DNA of 64,000 nt from Saposhnikovia divaricata. Lineage: Eukaryota; Streptophyta; Magnoliopsida; Apiales; Apiaceae. The notes beneath the pieces are model-generated. The model made no database searches and had not been told where the DNA came from. It saw only the letters and a list, made by a program, of their open reading frames with translations. Location: the NCBI GenBank assembly GCA_036435485.1, contig CM071598.1:103538501-103602500 (forward strand), written 5' to 3'. Below are positions 1 to 12,508 of this stretch, one piece after another. The stretch's first letter is position 1; each line of letters starts with the position of its first letter. The translations under genes were made by a program, and so were the position numbers.

Positions 1-337
1 TATTATTGCGCTTGTGTCCAACTAGAACAAATTTTCTTGTAGATTTACTGATAACTTCACAGTATTCAGGTTGAAAATCTACATGATAACCTCTGTCACA
101 GATTTGACTCACAGATAGCAGGTCATGCTTGAGTCCTGGAACCAGAGCTACATTTGTGATGATGACATTTCCAAGATTGATATTGCCATATCCCAAGGTA
201 CGTCCTACGTTGCCATCTCCATAAGAAACTTTTGGGCCAGCCTTCTCCTCACACTTTGATAGCAGGGCTTTATTTCCAGTCACATGTCCTAAACATCCAC
301 TGTCCACGACTAGGGTACTCTCCCTGATGCCCTGCAA
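1..337 (-). pseudogene. pol: copia pol, protease N-terminal part (partial)
   Basis: Read on the minus strand directly downstream of the gag stop, this stretch stays open to the window edge. It encodes the copia aspartic protease signature VDSGCLGHVTG followed by SYGDGN, LGNVIITNVALVPGLKHDL and LLSVSQICDRGYHV, the standard order in copia proteases. It lies in the same frame as gag and is separated from it only by one TGA at 338-340, so gag and pol may have been one polyprotein or may be joined by splicing at the TTGCAG just downstream. The rest of pol is outside the window. Confidence 0.85.
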
Positions 338-2578
338 TCATAAACAATCACTGACTTGCTTGGATCCTTTAGCTTTCTTAACTTTGTTAGCTTTAGCAGC
401 AGAATTCTTATTATCAGAGTTTAAGCTAACATTTTCAGAGTTTACACTTGCAGAATTAACCTTAACCCTTTTCAAATTGGGCTTCAGTTCATAATAATTA
501 TGATAGATAGCATGATAATCCCTGCAAGTATAAATGGAATGCCAAGTACTTCCACAATGTTTGCATAAAGTCTGTGGTTTAGTTTTAACATAATCATTCT
601 TTACTCCAGACTTGGAGGGTAAAGAATTAATGTCTTTATTTTTCCTGCAGAAACTAGCAATATGTTTAGTACTGCCACCGTTATGACATGTTTTCCTTGG
701 AGCATAAGTAGCAAGCATTTGATTATATCCTTTAGTAATGCCTACTTTACCATTTCTATTCTTCCTGTACACTTTCTGTTTCTTAATAGATTTTAACTCC
801 TTAAGCTTATGTTTGAGTTGTTTATCTGTCATTGAACCAATATTAATTTGTTTAACACAAGTCTTAACAGCTTCCTTTTCAACTTCAGACTTAGGTTCAC
901 TTGTGCCAGTAACAAATTTTCTAGATGGAAGATGTGTTCTAATTTTGACTTTGTTTTGAAACCTAAGTTCATCTTCCTCACAGTAACCTAAACCAACTGT
1001 GTCTGACTGAAAAACCTCATGAGTGTCTTTTCCAGAATCAGTCCAAGTCTTAATTATGTGATTTGCTTTCTCCAATTCAGATTCTAGTTGCCTATATCTC
1101 CCAAGCAACTCCTGTTCTAGATAAACAGCATCATCTCTTTCTTTCTGAACTTGTTGCATGTTGACAAGTTTCTCTTCAACAAATTTATTTCTTTCTTTAA
1201 GTTCAGAACTCTTAGATTTGATTCTCTCATTCTCTAAAGTCTGATCCCTATAACTGATATGTAAGGACTTAAGATAAATTCTTAATTCAGATATATTATC
1301 AGTATTATAAGCATAGGTAGTTAGGGGTACCTTGTTTTCAGAATCTTTAGATTCATTCTCATTAGTGGTCCTGAGAGCATAGTTAACATCCTCATCTGAG
1401 TCTGAAGTGTCTGCCCAGTCTCTGCCTTTTGTGAAGGGTGCTTTTTCAGTTTTACCCTTATTGCACTCAGGAGCATAGTGACCCATCTCCTTACACTTGT
1501 AGCATTGAATCTCAGACTTGTCTTTCTTCCCAGATTTGGTATCCTTTTTCTCAGACTTTCTGAAACTCTTTCTGTCAGAATTTGAATCTTTCTTAGAAAA
1601 CCTTTTTCCCTTCTTGAAATTCTTGAAACCCATCTTCTTGAAGGTCTTCACCATCAAAGCAGCCATTTGCATCATTTCTTCTTCATCATCCTCAGAGTCA
1701 GATGATTCATCAGTGTTTGAGTCAACTTCAGAATTAGATGACTCACTTTCTGAATGTATGACCAAAGCTTTTCCCTTAGCTTTCTTCCTTGATGTTTCCT
1801 TCTTCAAGGGTTTTTCTTCAACCTTAAGAGCAACAGACTTTGTCTTCTTTCTTGATCTCCTGTTTCTCTGTTCCAGTTCCAGTTCATGCGTTTTGAGCAA
1901 CCCATAAATTTCATCAATCTCAGTTTCAGCAAGATCATAATTATCGCTTATAGTGGTTGTCTTTACATCCCACTTTTCAGGTAAAGCAAGAAGAAATTTG
2001 AGATTTGAATCTTCTAGATCATACTCTTTATTGACCAGTGACAAATCATTGAGCAGCTTACAGAATCTGTCAAATGTTTCTGTCATGGTTTCTTCAGATT
2101 TAGCCTCAAAATGTTCATACTCCTGTGTGAGTATGTTCCTTTTGTTCTTCTTGATAGCAGTAGTTCCTTGACATCTAACTTCAAGGGCATCCCAGATTTC
2201 TTTTGCAGTTGTGCAGTTAATCACTTTATTAGACATAACATTGTCTAATGCACTATGAAGTAGATGTCTAACCTTTGCATCCTTAGCAATAGATGAAATA
2301 TCCTCAGGAGTCAGATCTTTCTTCTCCTTTGGGACTGATTTAGCTTCTTGACCAGCAGCAACAACAGATAACTTTGTAGGCTTATGAGGACCTTCATAAA
2401 TTCTGTCAAGATATTCTGGATCTGTAGCCTCCGGAAACATGGTCATCTTCACCTTCCAGATTGAATACTCTGTCGGCCTGAGAATAGGAACCCTAATTGT
2501 CTCATAACGACTCACAGTAGTAGGTTGAGCCTTCTCAGAATTTGCACTTGAACCTGATGGAGGAGGTATCTCTGCCAT
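338..2578 (-). CDS. gag: copia gag polyprotein (Sirevirus-type)
   Basis: An uninterrupted 746-codon ORF begins at an ATG 46 nt inside the primer binding site. Residues about 25-250 are the UBN2-type gag domain of plant copia elements (YSIWKVKM near the start, then KEIWDALEVRCQGT). A Lys- and Ser/Glu/Asp-rich linker follows, then zinc knuckle CYKCKEMGHYAPEC, a coiled-coil-prone segment, a second knuckle in which the second Cys is Gly (CHNGGSTKHIASFC), and a third intact knuckle CKHCGSTWHSIYTC. The protein would package element RNA in virus-like particles. It is the only intact gag ORF among the window's copia elements; the Cys-to-Gly change suggests weakened RNA binding. Confidence 0.9.
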   Translation of the reverse strand: MAEIPPPSGSSANSEKAQPTTVSRYETIRVPILRPTEYSIWKVKMTMFPEATDPEYLDRIYEGPHKPTKLSVVAAGQEAKSVPKEKKDLTPEDISSIAKDAKVRHLLHSALDNVMSNKVINCTTAKEIWDALEVRCQGTTAIKKNKRNILTQEYEHFEAKSEETMTETFDRFCKLLNDLSLVNKEYDLEDSNLKFLLALPEKWDVKTTTISDNYDLAETEIDEIYGLLKTHELELEQRNRRSRKKTKSVALKVEEKPLKKETSRKKAKGKALVIHSESESSNSEVDSNTDESSDSEDDEEEMMQMAALMVKTFKKMGFKNFKKGKRFSKKDSNSDRKSFRKSEKKDTKSGKKDKSEIQCYKCKEMGHYAPECNKGKTEKAPFTKGRDWADTSDSDEDVNYALRTTNENESKDSENKVPLTTYAYNTDNISELRIYLKSLHISYRDQTLENERIKSKSSELKERNKFVEEKLVNMQQVQKERDDAVYLEQELLGRYRQLESELEKANHIIKTWTDSGKDTHEVFQSDTVGLGYCEEDELRFQNKVKIRTHLPSRKFVTGTSEPKSEVEKEAVKTCVKQINIGSMTDKQLKHKLKELKSIKKQKVYRKNRNGKVGITKGYNQMLATYAPRKTCHNGGSTKHIASFCRKNKDINSLPSKSGVKNDYVKTKPQTLCKHCGSTWHSIYTCRDYHAIYHNYYELKPNLKRVKVNSASVNSENVSLNSDNKNSAAKANKVKKAKGSKQVSDCL

Positions 2579-2624
2579 TGATTATAGCTGTGTGTGGATC
2601 TTAAATTGTATAGAGTAACAAATT

Positions 2625-2637
2625 GGCTCTGATACCA
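2625..2637 (-). other. primer binding site (initiator Met-tRNA)
   Basis: On the minus strand TGGTATCAGAGCC lies just inside the LTR. It is complementary to the 3' end of plant initiator Met-tRNA, the usual primer for plant copia elements, and fixes element orientation and the LTR edge. Confidence 0.93.
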
Positions 2638-2639
2638 AT

Positions 2640-3172
2640 TGTTAGGCCGAATACACAAATATAATCAAGTACGTATGAGAGAATAACAATTAACATACGT
2701 TTAAATTAAAAACTGTATGGAATTAATAACTCCTCTCTCAATGATGTAAAATATCACAGAGAGATGCTTAGGTTACAATGGAATGATAATTAGTTTCACG
2801 ATACCCTTCTAGGGTTAACCTAACTGTATTTATAAAGATATACAGCTACAGTACAATCGATAATTGATACTCCTATAAATCAGCTATACAAATGTTATCA
2901 ATTATGATTGCTACGCGTCTTCTTAGTCAATACAATGTCTTCGACAGCTATCCAATCTTCAAAGATATTGCTTCCATAATTATCTTTAATTATTCTTCAA
3001 AGTCTGATAATGACCAGTAGACGATTCCTCCTGACAGAGTTTAGCAAACTCTGTCGAGCTTCCAACTGTCAGAGTTTAATTAAACTCTGACCGCTTCTAG
3101 CTTCCAGTTAAACTCTGATGAATCACTGTAACACTTAAACACTGACATTATTCACATCAATTATATTTAACA
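2640..3172 (-). repeat. LTR of E1 (533 bp)
   Basis: Starts TGTTAGGCC and ends ATTTAACA on the plus strand, so it has TG...CA ends. It aligns along its whole length with 56294-56850. It carries a TATA-like TATAAATA (minus, about 2827-2834) and two palindromes of the CAGAGTTT/AAACTCTG type (3033-3055 and a perfect 24-base one at 3068-3091). On the side away from gag it is flanked by GAGTTGGGGAT on the minus strand, which resembles a polypurine tract. Confidence 0.88.
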
Positions 3173-6100
3173 ATCCCCAACTCTACTCACCTGATCTTTC
3201 ACAGGTAATGGTATGAAACAAGCAAGCTAACATCTAACTACTTATTAATACAAACCAAATTAAAATCAAACTCATTATTACAAACCCTTATTCAAAAGTT
3301 CTAACTACTAGTTCTCACAACTAACTCAAGAACTCTCAACTACTGAGCTGTCTGTGCATCTACCTCGGATGGCAACTCAAAAGAAACCACAACAGGGTCA
3401 CGAAAGGTGTGCTCCTCGCTGTCTGTCTAGTACGTACCATGATTCTCAATATACTGTCCAAAGGGTTAGACAAGATAACCATGAGCTAACATTCAACAAA
3501 TAACTAGAGTACTCAACTGAAAACAGGTAATAGCAGGATAATAAATGGATGACAGTAGAACAAGAAATAACATATGAATACTAGAAACAGTAAAAGTAAT
3601 ACTGGTACTTGAGTATAACAGAAGATCAACTGATAGACAGGATAATAATGGTTACCAGGATATATATAAAGCAATTGACATTTCAAATGGTAAACCAATT
3701 TCATTTTACAGTAACTTAAAAGTAAGCATTCACTTTATGAAAACTGATTGGATGTTTTTACTCATCAACAGACAATACGGGTAAAGTCCCTCTGGACAAT
3801 AATCCTCTCATTATGATAGCTTTGGTTCCCAAGAGGCAACACATTGGCCTATAAAGGTGTTGGACTGGTCCCACCAGAACTACAACATAATATACACAAA
3901 TAGGTTGGACCGGTATTACCCGATCACTTATGCCTCTCCAATCTTTAGGAATTCGTAGAAACCATTTTGACGGAGTTCCTAACATTTTATAAATCACATT
4001 TCGAAAACAGTAAAGCTTAGAAAAGCCTTTAGTTTCGAAAACACTTTAACTTGTAAAACATTTTGATTTGCAATGATAAAAGTCAAAGGGTTTGACCAAG
4101 TACTCTGAATTCAAAGGAATAAGGTTTACAAGTCTGAATCATGAAGATATAGACTCAATGCTCTAAGTCAAATGATCAGGGGAATAACAAAGAGTTTCAA
4201 AGTCAAATGTGAAAGATGTGAGTTATAACAACTTTTAGGGCAATTGATCAAGTTATAGAGTTTAAGGAACAATAATAAGGGTAATTAAGTTTTTAGATCA
4301 GTGATTAGGTTACAATGAAATTTTATAAGTTCTTAAGGTCAACACAGGTTCAACTGGTTAGGACATAGGTCAAGTAGAACACTGGTTTATCCGTCAGTCA
4401 ATTAGGTTTGATTATGGAAACCTGTTTGACATATATGGTCAGGAAGCAAATAAAAAGAATTATGCTATTTAGGTTTATATGCGGTCAAGCTTTAATCATT
4501 ATCAGATTTCAGGGTACATGCAAAGATAGGTTCAATAAGATTTATGATTAACTTGGTATAAGATAGGCATGCTTGAATCAACAGGGCATAACAGTTTCAG
4601 AATATACTTCAGAGAAAAGACAGAGTTACTTGCCTCCGGTAGAATGCAACAGCTAATAGCTCAGTCACTGATAATCAACCTTAGCTTTTCCTTTGTTGCT
4701 AGGTCCTACGTCCTTCGTATCTACATAAACCATTACACTACTTTAGAATACTATACTCCTCTTTACTTCTAATCCTATTCTACCCAAACGATTCTTATAA
4801 TGCGTTATCACTTACATATATAACACCTATTGGACATACTTACCAATTACTTATTACGATCTGATAGGCACTTAAACACATAGCATCTATAGCATGTAAT
4901 CATGTAAGTCACTTAAGCATTTAACACACAATACCAACTTAACTTGCAATCAGCTTATAATCTTATACTATAGACTTTACGACTCTTAATTCTAACGAAA
5001 ATTAGGCAGCACTTCCTTTGTATTATGGACTAGCCCGTCGGAACATAACCGACTCAAATCATAACCAAAACAATTTCAATGGACCTTGAGTCCACTTACA
5101 AGCCATCATTACTATACTTCTCCTTTCGGGACATTATTATCAACAATACAAACTTAACAGACATTCCTTTAAGAATTAACACTACGACGTTACCGACGTT
5201 ATATTACTATAACAATAATGAACCATTAACACAAAAAACATTACCAATACCTATACCACTTAATTCGAAAACATAGATCAAGTATCACAATTAGTAATTC
5301 TTACTAATTATCGAATTAAAACATATTTATTAAATCACAAAATCATATAATTCATATCTTAATTATGAAATTCGAATTTTAATCTACATAAAAATCTGAA
5401 AATTATAATTAGACATCAACTAACTATCACTTAGCATATAATCATCAAATTATCTTTTAATTATTACTCGTAATTCACAAAATTTGAATTATTCATAATT
5501 ACTCTATATAAATTCGAATTAAATATAACTTAAATCATAAAACCATACATACATCTTCATCCATTCATATTACACATATCTAAAAATCTAAAATTAACAA
5601 TTAACATCAAAATCATCAAGAACAATTCATATAATTCACACTCACATGCATATATTCGAATTTATACATAATTAATTCGAATAAAATCCAAAAACTCCAA
5701 AATCCTTACATGCAATCAAAGTTATGCAACAATTATCAATTATTATGGTATACTATAGCTGTAAAATCACAAGACTACCATCACCAGCCATTTGAACCAC
5801 CGAAAAACACCACCGTTGGTGGGGTTTGGTCAAACCGGCGAGACCACCTCAAACCCTAACATAATAACTTGATTTCTGGCTCTAACTAACATCCCAAGAC
5901 CTTTTAAGCATTAAATTAACATGTAACAGGGCTAACATGTCGATTTCTAGACATATACATGCATACACCAAATATAGATACACACAAACTCAACTAAAAC
6001 TTCACCCAAACATTAAACTAGCATAAGAACATAATATGGATGATTAAAACAAGAGTTTTGACTTGATTTTAACTTAGAAATGAAAAGAAAATCAAAGAGG

Positions 6101-6418
6101 AAGAAGAGAGTACCAAACAGAGGTGCAAAACTCGAGCACCAAAAATAGTTTAAAATTAAAAACTTGATTTTATAAGATTTTTTGGAAGATTAAAAATGCA
6201 TGTTATAAAATAGTTTTAATGCACCAAAAATGAAATTAAAATTCTACGAACACATACGACACGTACCAATCATCATAAAATCACATAATCATGATTCCAC
6301 ACATAACTTGACTTCACAAAATATCCATATTATATAATTCACATTTATCAATTAACTAAACACTTATATAATTGCGAAAAATTCTAGGTCGTTGAGGAAT
6401 CTTGACTAACATCTGTTA
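3173..6418. other. gene-free AT-rich repeat relic
   Basis: No convincing gene. Open stretches are short and have no recognisable domain. The style (AT-rich, with scattered GC islands near 3740-3960 and 5780-5860) resembles the long non-coding LTR at 58427-62608, suggesting a decayed large-LTR non-coding retrotransposon, but I could not define ends or a target duplication. Confidence 0.4.
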
Positions 6419-6649
6419 TGTAACACCCTAGTCCTACATCGAGGAGATTTAGGACTTCTGAAAAGTTTATAAGGCAAAGTAGTACTACTAATTGCACAAA
6501 CAAATCATGATCATTTGGGGGCCTGTGGTGGGCTTGTGGATTACCCAAGTTGGCTGCATTTGGGATAGTATACTTCAGCTTATTTCGGATTCGGAATCGG
6601 GACTCGACCCGATTTTTGAGAAAGGCTCAGAATTTGACCCAGGTTATCA
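6419..6649 (+). repeat. TRIM 5' LTR
   Basis: 231 bp, TG...CA ends; matches 6869-7085 apart from substitutions and a short length difference around the GGGGCCTGTGGTGGGCTTG segment. Confidence 0.85.
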
Positions 6650-6868
6650 AATATGGTATCAGAGCTGACTCTCGAAAGCTTGATTCGTCAAGTTGCCGGA
6701 GGTGGGGACACAAAGGCTGGTGGTATTATCCCACAATGGACAGAGGTCCGGAGGTGGGGACACGAAGCCAACTGGTATTATCCCACAATGGCTAGAGAGG
6801 AACGATCCGGACCTTTGGGATATCCGTTCAGGCTTGACGAGGACGTCAGGAGTTTAAGTGGGGGAGTT

Positions 6869-7085
6869 TGTAACATCCTAGTCCCACATCGAGGAGATTT
6901 AGGACTTCTGTTCAGTTAATAAGGCAAAGTACTACTACTAATTGTATCATTTAGGGGCATGTGGTGGGCTTGTGGATTACCCAAGTTGGCTACATTTGGG
7001 CCAGTATACTTTAGCTTATTTCGGATTCGGAATCAGGACTCGATCCGATTTTCAAAAAAGGCTTAGAATTTGACTCGAGTTGTCA
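6869..7085 (+). repeat. TRIM 3' LTR
   Basis: 217 bp copy of the 5' LTR, preceded by the polypurine tract at 6856-6867. Confidence 0.85.
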
Positions 7086-7522
7086 CATATATGGTTCCGT
7101 TACCGGGAAACCCAACTGAAAACGATCCTCCTCGTCGTGCCCGAGCTCTGTTGCACCACGAGGCACTGTCTACGAGTCAGGTTCTATGTTGATTCGAGAT
7201 AAATTAGGACAGAGTTGACCTGCGGTTGTACAAACTGTAGCATATTATAGGTTGTAGTTGAGATGCACTGTGTGTGGCATCATTTTTGGGTGAGGTAGAC
7301 CTTGTTAAAGAGTTGTGATTTGAATTTGTATGATAATTGAGATAGTCATTAGATTTAAGAGGTAACGAAGTTCCTTATGGTTGTGTAAATAATTGTGGAC
7401 AACAGTTTGAGATATAAAGTTCTTTAAAATTTAGCAGGTTAAGCAGGTTGAGATGTAGTGTTTGGCGTACCCTTGGGCCGGTTCTTTCCAGAGGAAATCA
7501 AACCGGGATCGGGGTCGTCACA
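7086..7522 (+). repeat. end of a large non-coding LTR, relic
   Basis: Ends GATCGGGGTCGTCACA, the reverse complement of the TGTGACG start seen at 58427, so this is probably the distal end of a related long LTR in the opposite orientation. No primer site follows, so the element is truncated here. A short open stretch at 7093-7189 is too short to assign. Confidence 0.45.
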
Positions 7523-7869
7523 CATTAAGACTACTTGATGACATTTATTCAGACTTTCTCTTCTTTCGACATATAACACTTGGATCACATAATTTGTTAC
7601 ATATAAAAATGTCTAACTGCATATCTAGTTCTACCAACTTGAGTATAATGCTATATTAGATCAGAGGTAGAACTTTCAAATGTGGAAAGTTCTATAATCA
7701 AGTAATGCTCCATAAGGATGTCATTATATGACTAGTTACAAAAATTAATATACAAATCTAGTTTTATGTGTTGTTATCATCAAAATATGTACAATTCCTA
7801 ACAGGTTTCATAAAAACTGAACGTTTCTACTCTATAATAGTTTGGGAGTTGATGAGTGTTGTAAAAAAG
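7523..7869. other. gene-free spacer
   Basis: AT-rich sequence with no gene, repeat end or regulatory site that I can support. Confidence 0.5.
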
Positions 7870-7874
7870 GTGAT

Positions 7875-10105
<2,231 letters not shown>

Positions 10106-10384
10106 GTGATAATCCCAGAAAAAATTGAAGATGGATTGCCTCGTGCTTGGTCACATTTGCGTGATAAGCATAAGTGCATCAAGATTTTCAAAGAATGTGA
10201 CGACATAATGGTGTTCTTATTCAAGGATATGTTTTCATTATGTACTTATAACAAGTTTTAGTTATGAAAGTATGGTCCATTTAAGATGTTACGATTTAAT
10301 GGCAATACTTGTGTTGTGGCTCTTTCGGATTTCATGAATACATCCAATACTTTTAAATTGGCTAATATATATTGTACGAAGTAG
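10106..10384 (+). pseudogene. Ty3/gypsy integrase C-terminal fragment
   Basis: One frame reads RDKHKCIKIFKECDDIMVFL, then CTYNKF, then, after TAG and TGA stops in the same frame, KYGPFKMLRFNGNTCVVAL and SNTFKLANIY. This follows the end of plant gypsy pol proteins, where a GD.VMVFLR.ERFP segment is followed by KYGPFKV..(I/L)NDNAY and NVADIY. It ends at a stop at 10382-10384. The segment abuts the GTGAT duplication at 10106, so the solo LTR at 7875-10105 appears to have landed in this older gypsy copy. Non-functional. Confidence 0.75.
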
Positions 10385-10834
10385 GTGAGGTTCTGTATCA
10401 AGTGAAAACTCGGGTCTAGTTCTTCATAGATAGAAGAGATTGATATTGGAAGGCTAGTAGCGTATTTCAAAGAAGAAATTAATCGATAAAAAACCTTATT
10501 AAGGAAGATACTAAAAATAAGTTAACTTTAGGATATTGACTGAAAAAATTCAAGGACCTTAAATTCCCGACAGAATCAAAGGTTCGACTAAAAAGTTCAA
10601 AGGCCTTTGAACTCCTAGACAGAATTCAATGACTTGAATTTTCACATCTAAGATCTTGATTATGAGAAATTTTAGTTTTTATTTATTTAAGTAAAATATG
10701 ATTTTAATTCGATTTTGATATAATTCTGTTTTAGGAATATGCATATATATACATCTTTAACATGTATTAGACAATTATTTATTTTTGATTGAAAAATCTT
10801 AAAAGATTTATCTAATTTTTTTTCGAATTTAAGA
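10385..10834. other. gene-free tail of the gypsy relic
   Basis: AT-rich, no coding domain. It probably belongs to the 3' non-coding end of the gypsy copy upstream. A short imperfect repeat (AAGGACCTTAAATTCCCGAC and AAAGGCCTTTGAACTCCTAG) is present near 10554-10620. Confidence 0.4.
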
Positions 10835-10839
10835 AGTTT

Positions 10840-12262
10840 TGTTCACACAAAATCATGCAAGCGTACGCGGTCACAAGTAATATAGAATAAAGTTGAGTTC
10901 GTTCCCACAGAGATTGGTAAATTTTTAGAATATGCACCTATGCAACAATGTATGATCTCTATTCACTGCTAAGACAAATATCAAATTTGAGTTTTAATTA
11001 TCTAAATTAACTAAGATGCTCTTTATCAATATTAAGATCTGATTAACTAACGTGACTTAAAATTGATTTACATATGAGAGAATAAACGTGGGATCCTAAC
11101 TTCATTAAATACTTGATGCCTTTAATCAATGCATATGATGGTTATGATAACTGATCGGATGACACGAAACAAGTATAGGCTACCTGTTAGTATACGAATA
11201 CCAAACTACTCAAACATCCACAAAAGAGATAGAAGTTGGGTAGACACCAATTATGTTTAGACCCTATATGTCTATAAGATTTGAAAATATAACGGTTTAA
11301 GCGCAATTTATCCATTGGGATCACATAGGGCAGCGTAAGATGGTTAAAATTACACTACGGATCATGATGTCAAAACATTCATAAACCTATGCTAGCATGG
11401 CAAGTTCTAATCATTAGATCCATTGTCGCTTCAATAAAGATAAACAATTTTGATGTTAGCTACGCATCTAAAAACATTAAGCATAACCATACGAAGATAT
11501 CAAAAATTCATCACACACAAATCTTTAAAGCAAACAAACTACTAAACTACATAGATAAATCCGTTAGAATCCCATGACACCGATTAGTTCATAATCGAAC
11601 GGCTCGTCATCATGAGATCTAGAGATAACATGATATAGAACAAAGTTTGAATAAAAACAATAGTGCTAGAGTAATAGAGTTAAGAAAACAAATCCGAAAT
11701 CCAAGAGTATCGCCTAATTAGAAGAATACAAAAAATAGATCTAGATTCCTAAGCTTGTCACGAACGTAGGAATCCTTCTCCAAGTCTGAATCTCCGTATC
11801 TCGGCTCTCTCTCTATGTTGTATTAAGTGTTGGTACGTTTTATGATGATTGATGGTGTTTATATAGGCCCCCCAAAGTCTTGGACAGCAAGAAAATCCAA
11901 TTTTAAGTTGAAACAGGAAGTCTGTCAGGCGGCCATCGCGCGGCTGCGCCTCAATTCTGCGTGGCTGCGCTTCCCAGCATCTTCCCCGCGCGGCTGGCAT
12001 GCGCGGCTGCACCCCTGCAGTCTGCCGGTTTACTGATTTGCTCATTTCAACTCCTTTTTCCTTTGTTTCTCTAGTATGTTGTCATTCTTTGCTTCTTGAA
12101 CTTGAATCCACCATATAATACACAAATGTATCTCCCCACTTCAAGTTATTAACCCTGCACAATCTCGATAAAAACAAATAAAAAACACGACATACTTGAG
12201 GCCAAGTTAATCAATTTAAGTCGATTCGAAGCGTTCCAAGTGGATATAAAATCCACTTATCA
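10840..12262 (-). mobile_element. Athila-type solo LTR with perfect AGTTT duplication
   Basis: Starts TGATAAGTGG on the minus strand at 12262 and ends at 10840. Direct AGTTT copies at 10835-10839 and 12263-12267 form a perfect 5 bp target duplication. The block order (GTACGCGGTCACAAGTAATAT, GTTCGTTCCCACAGAG, AGACCCTATATGTCTATAAG, CCTATGCTAGCATGGCAAG) is the reverse complement of the Athila 5' LTR at 23605-25057. A minus-strand TATATAAA lies at 11858-11865. A GC-rich segment (11930-12020) contains alternating GCGCGGCTG motifs, as the Athila LTR has GGGCGCGC motifs in the same place. No internal region: solo LTR. Confidence 0.93.
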
Positions 12263-12383
12263 AGTTTTGAAATTCAAAAATAATTTTGTGAAATCAAGAT
12301 ATTCAAGGATTCTCATGCAAGAATTTTCAAGGATTCGCATGCAAGAGTCTTTATTAAAGATTATCCCTTACTTTTTATAAGTT

Positions 12384-12446
12384 TGTGTGATTCGTGAACA
12401 TGTCATGCATATATTATGTGTGATTCGTGAACATGTCATGCATATG
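12384..12446. repeat. short tandem duplication
   Basis: The segment TGTGTGATTCGTGAACATGT plus CATGCATAT occurs twice with a 33 bp period in the gene-free stretch between the solo LTR and the hAT element. Confidence 0.85.
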
Positions 12447-12508
12447 TTATCTTAGATTTATTCATCCATTGTGAAAAATCTGATCGTCTTTTTTTCCCAA
12501 CTCCCATT

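Larger units (their letters stand above)
1..3172 (-). mobile_element. Ty1/copia (Sirevirus-type) LTR retrotransposon E1, 5' part
   Basis: A minus-strand copia element is cut by the left window edge. Reading down from 3172 it has an LTR, a primer binding site for initiator Met-tRNA, a long gag ORF and the start of pol (protease). The three-knuckle gag and long acidic linker resemble the SIRE/Sirevirus lineage. Its LTR (2640-3172) is of the same family as the LTR at 56294-56850. The 3' LTR would lie left of the window, so target duplication and LTR age cannot be judged. Confidence 0.9.
6419..7085 (+). mobile_element. TRIM: miniature LTR retrotransposon, complete
   Basis: Two near-identical direct repeats, 6419-6649 and 6869-7085, both begin TGTAACA(C/T)CCTAGTCC and end in TCA. 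Right after the first is TGGTATCAGAGC (6654-6665), the initiator Met-tRNA primer site; right before the second is the purine tract AAGTGGGGGAGT (6856-6867). The 219 bp interior has no coding capacity and contains a repeated CCGGAGGTGGGGACAC...TATTATCCCACAATGG module (from 6697 and 6749). This is the architecture of a terminal-repeat retrotransposon in miniature, mobilised in trans. Flanking 5-mers (TGTTA left, CATAT right) do not match, so no target duplication is visible. Confidence 0.88.

Noticed and set aside
5079..5276. Short ORFs in 3200-7660 (for example 3758-3997, 5079-5276, 6550-6919)
   Set aside because: No domains or conserved start context; those at 6550-6919 cross a TRIM LTR/interior boundary.
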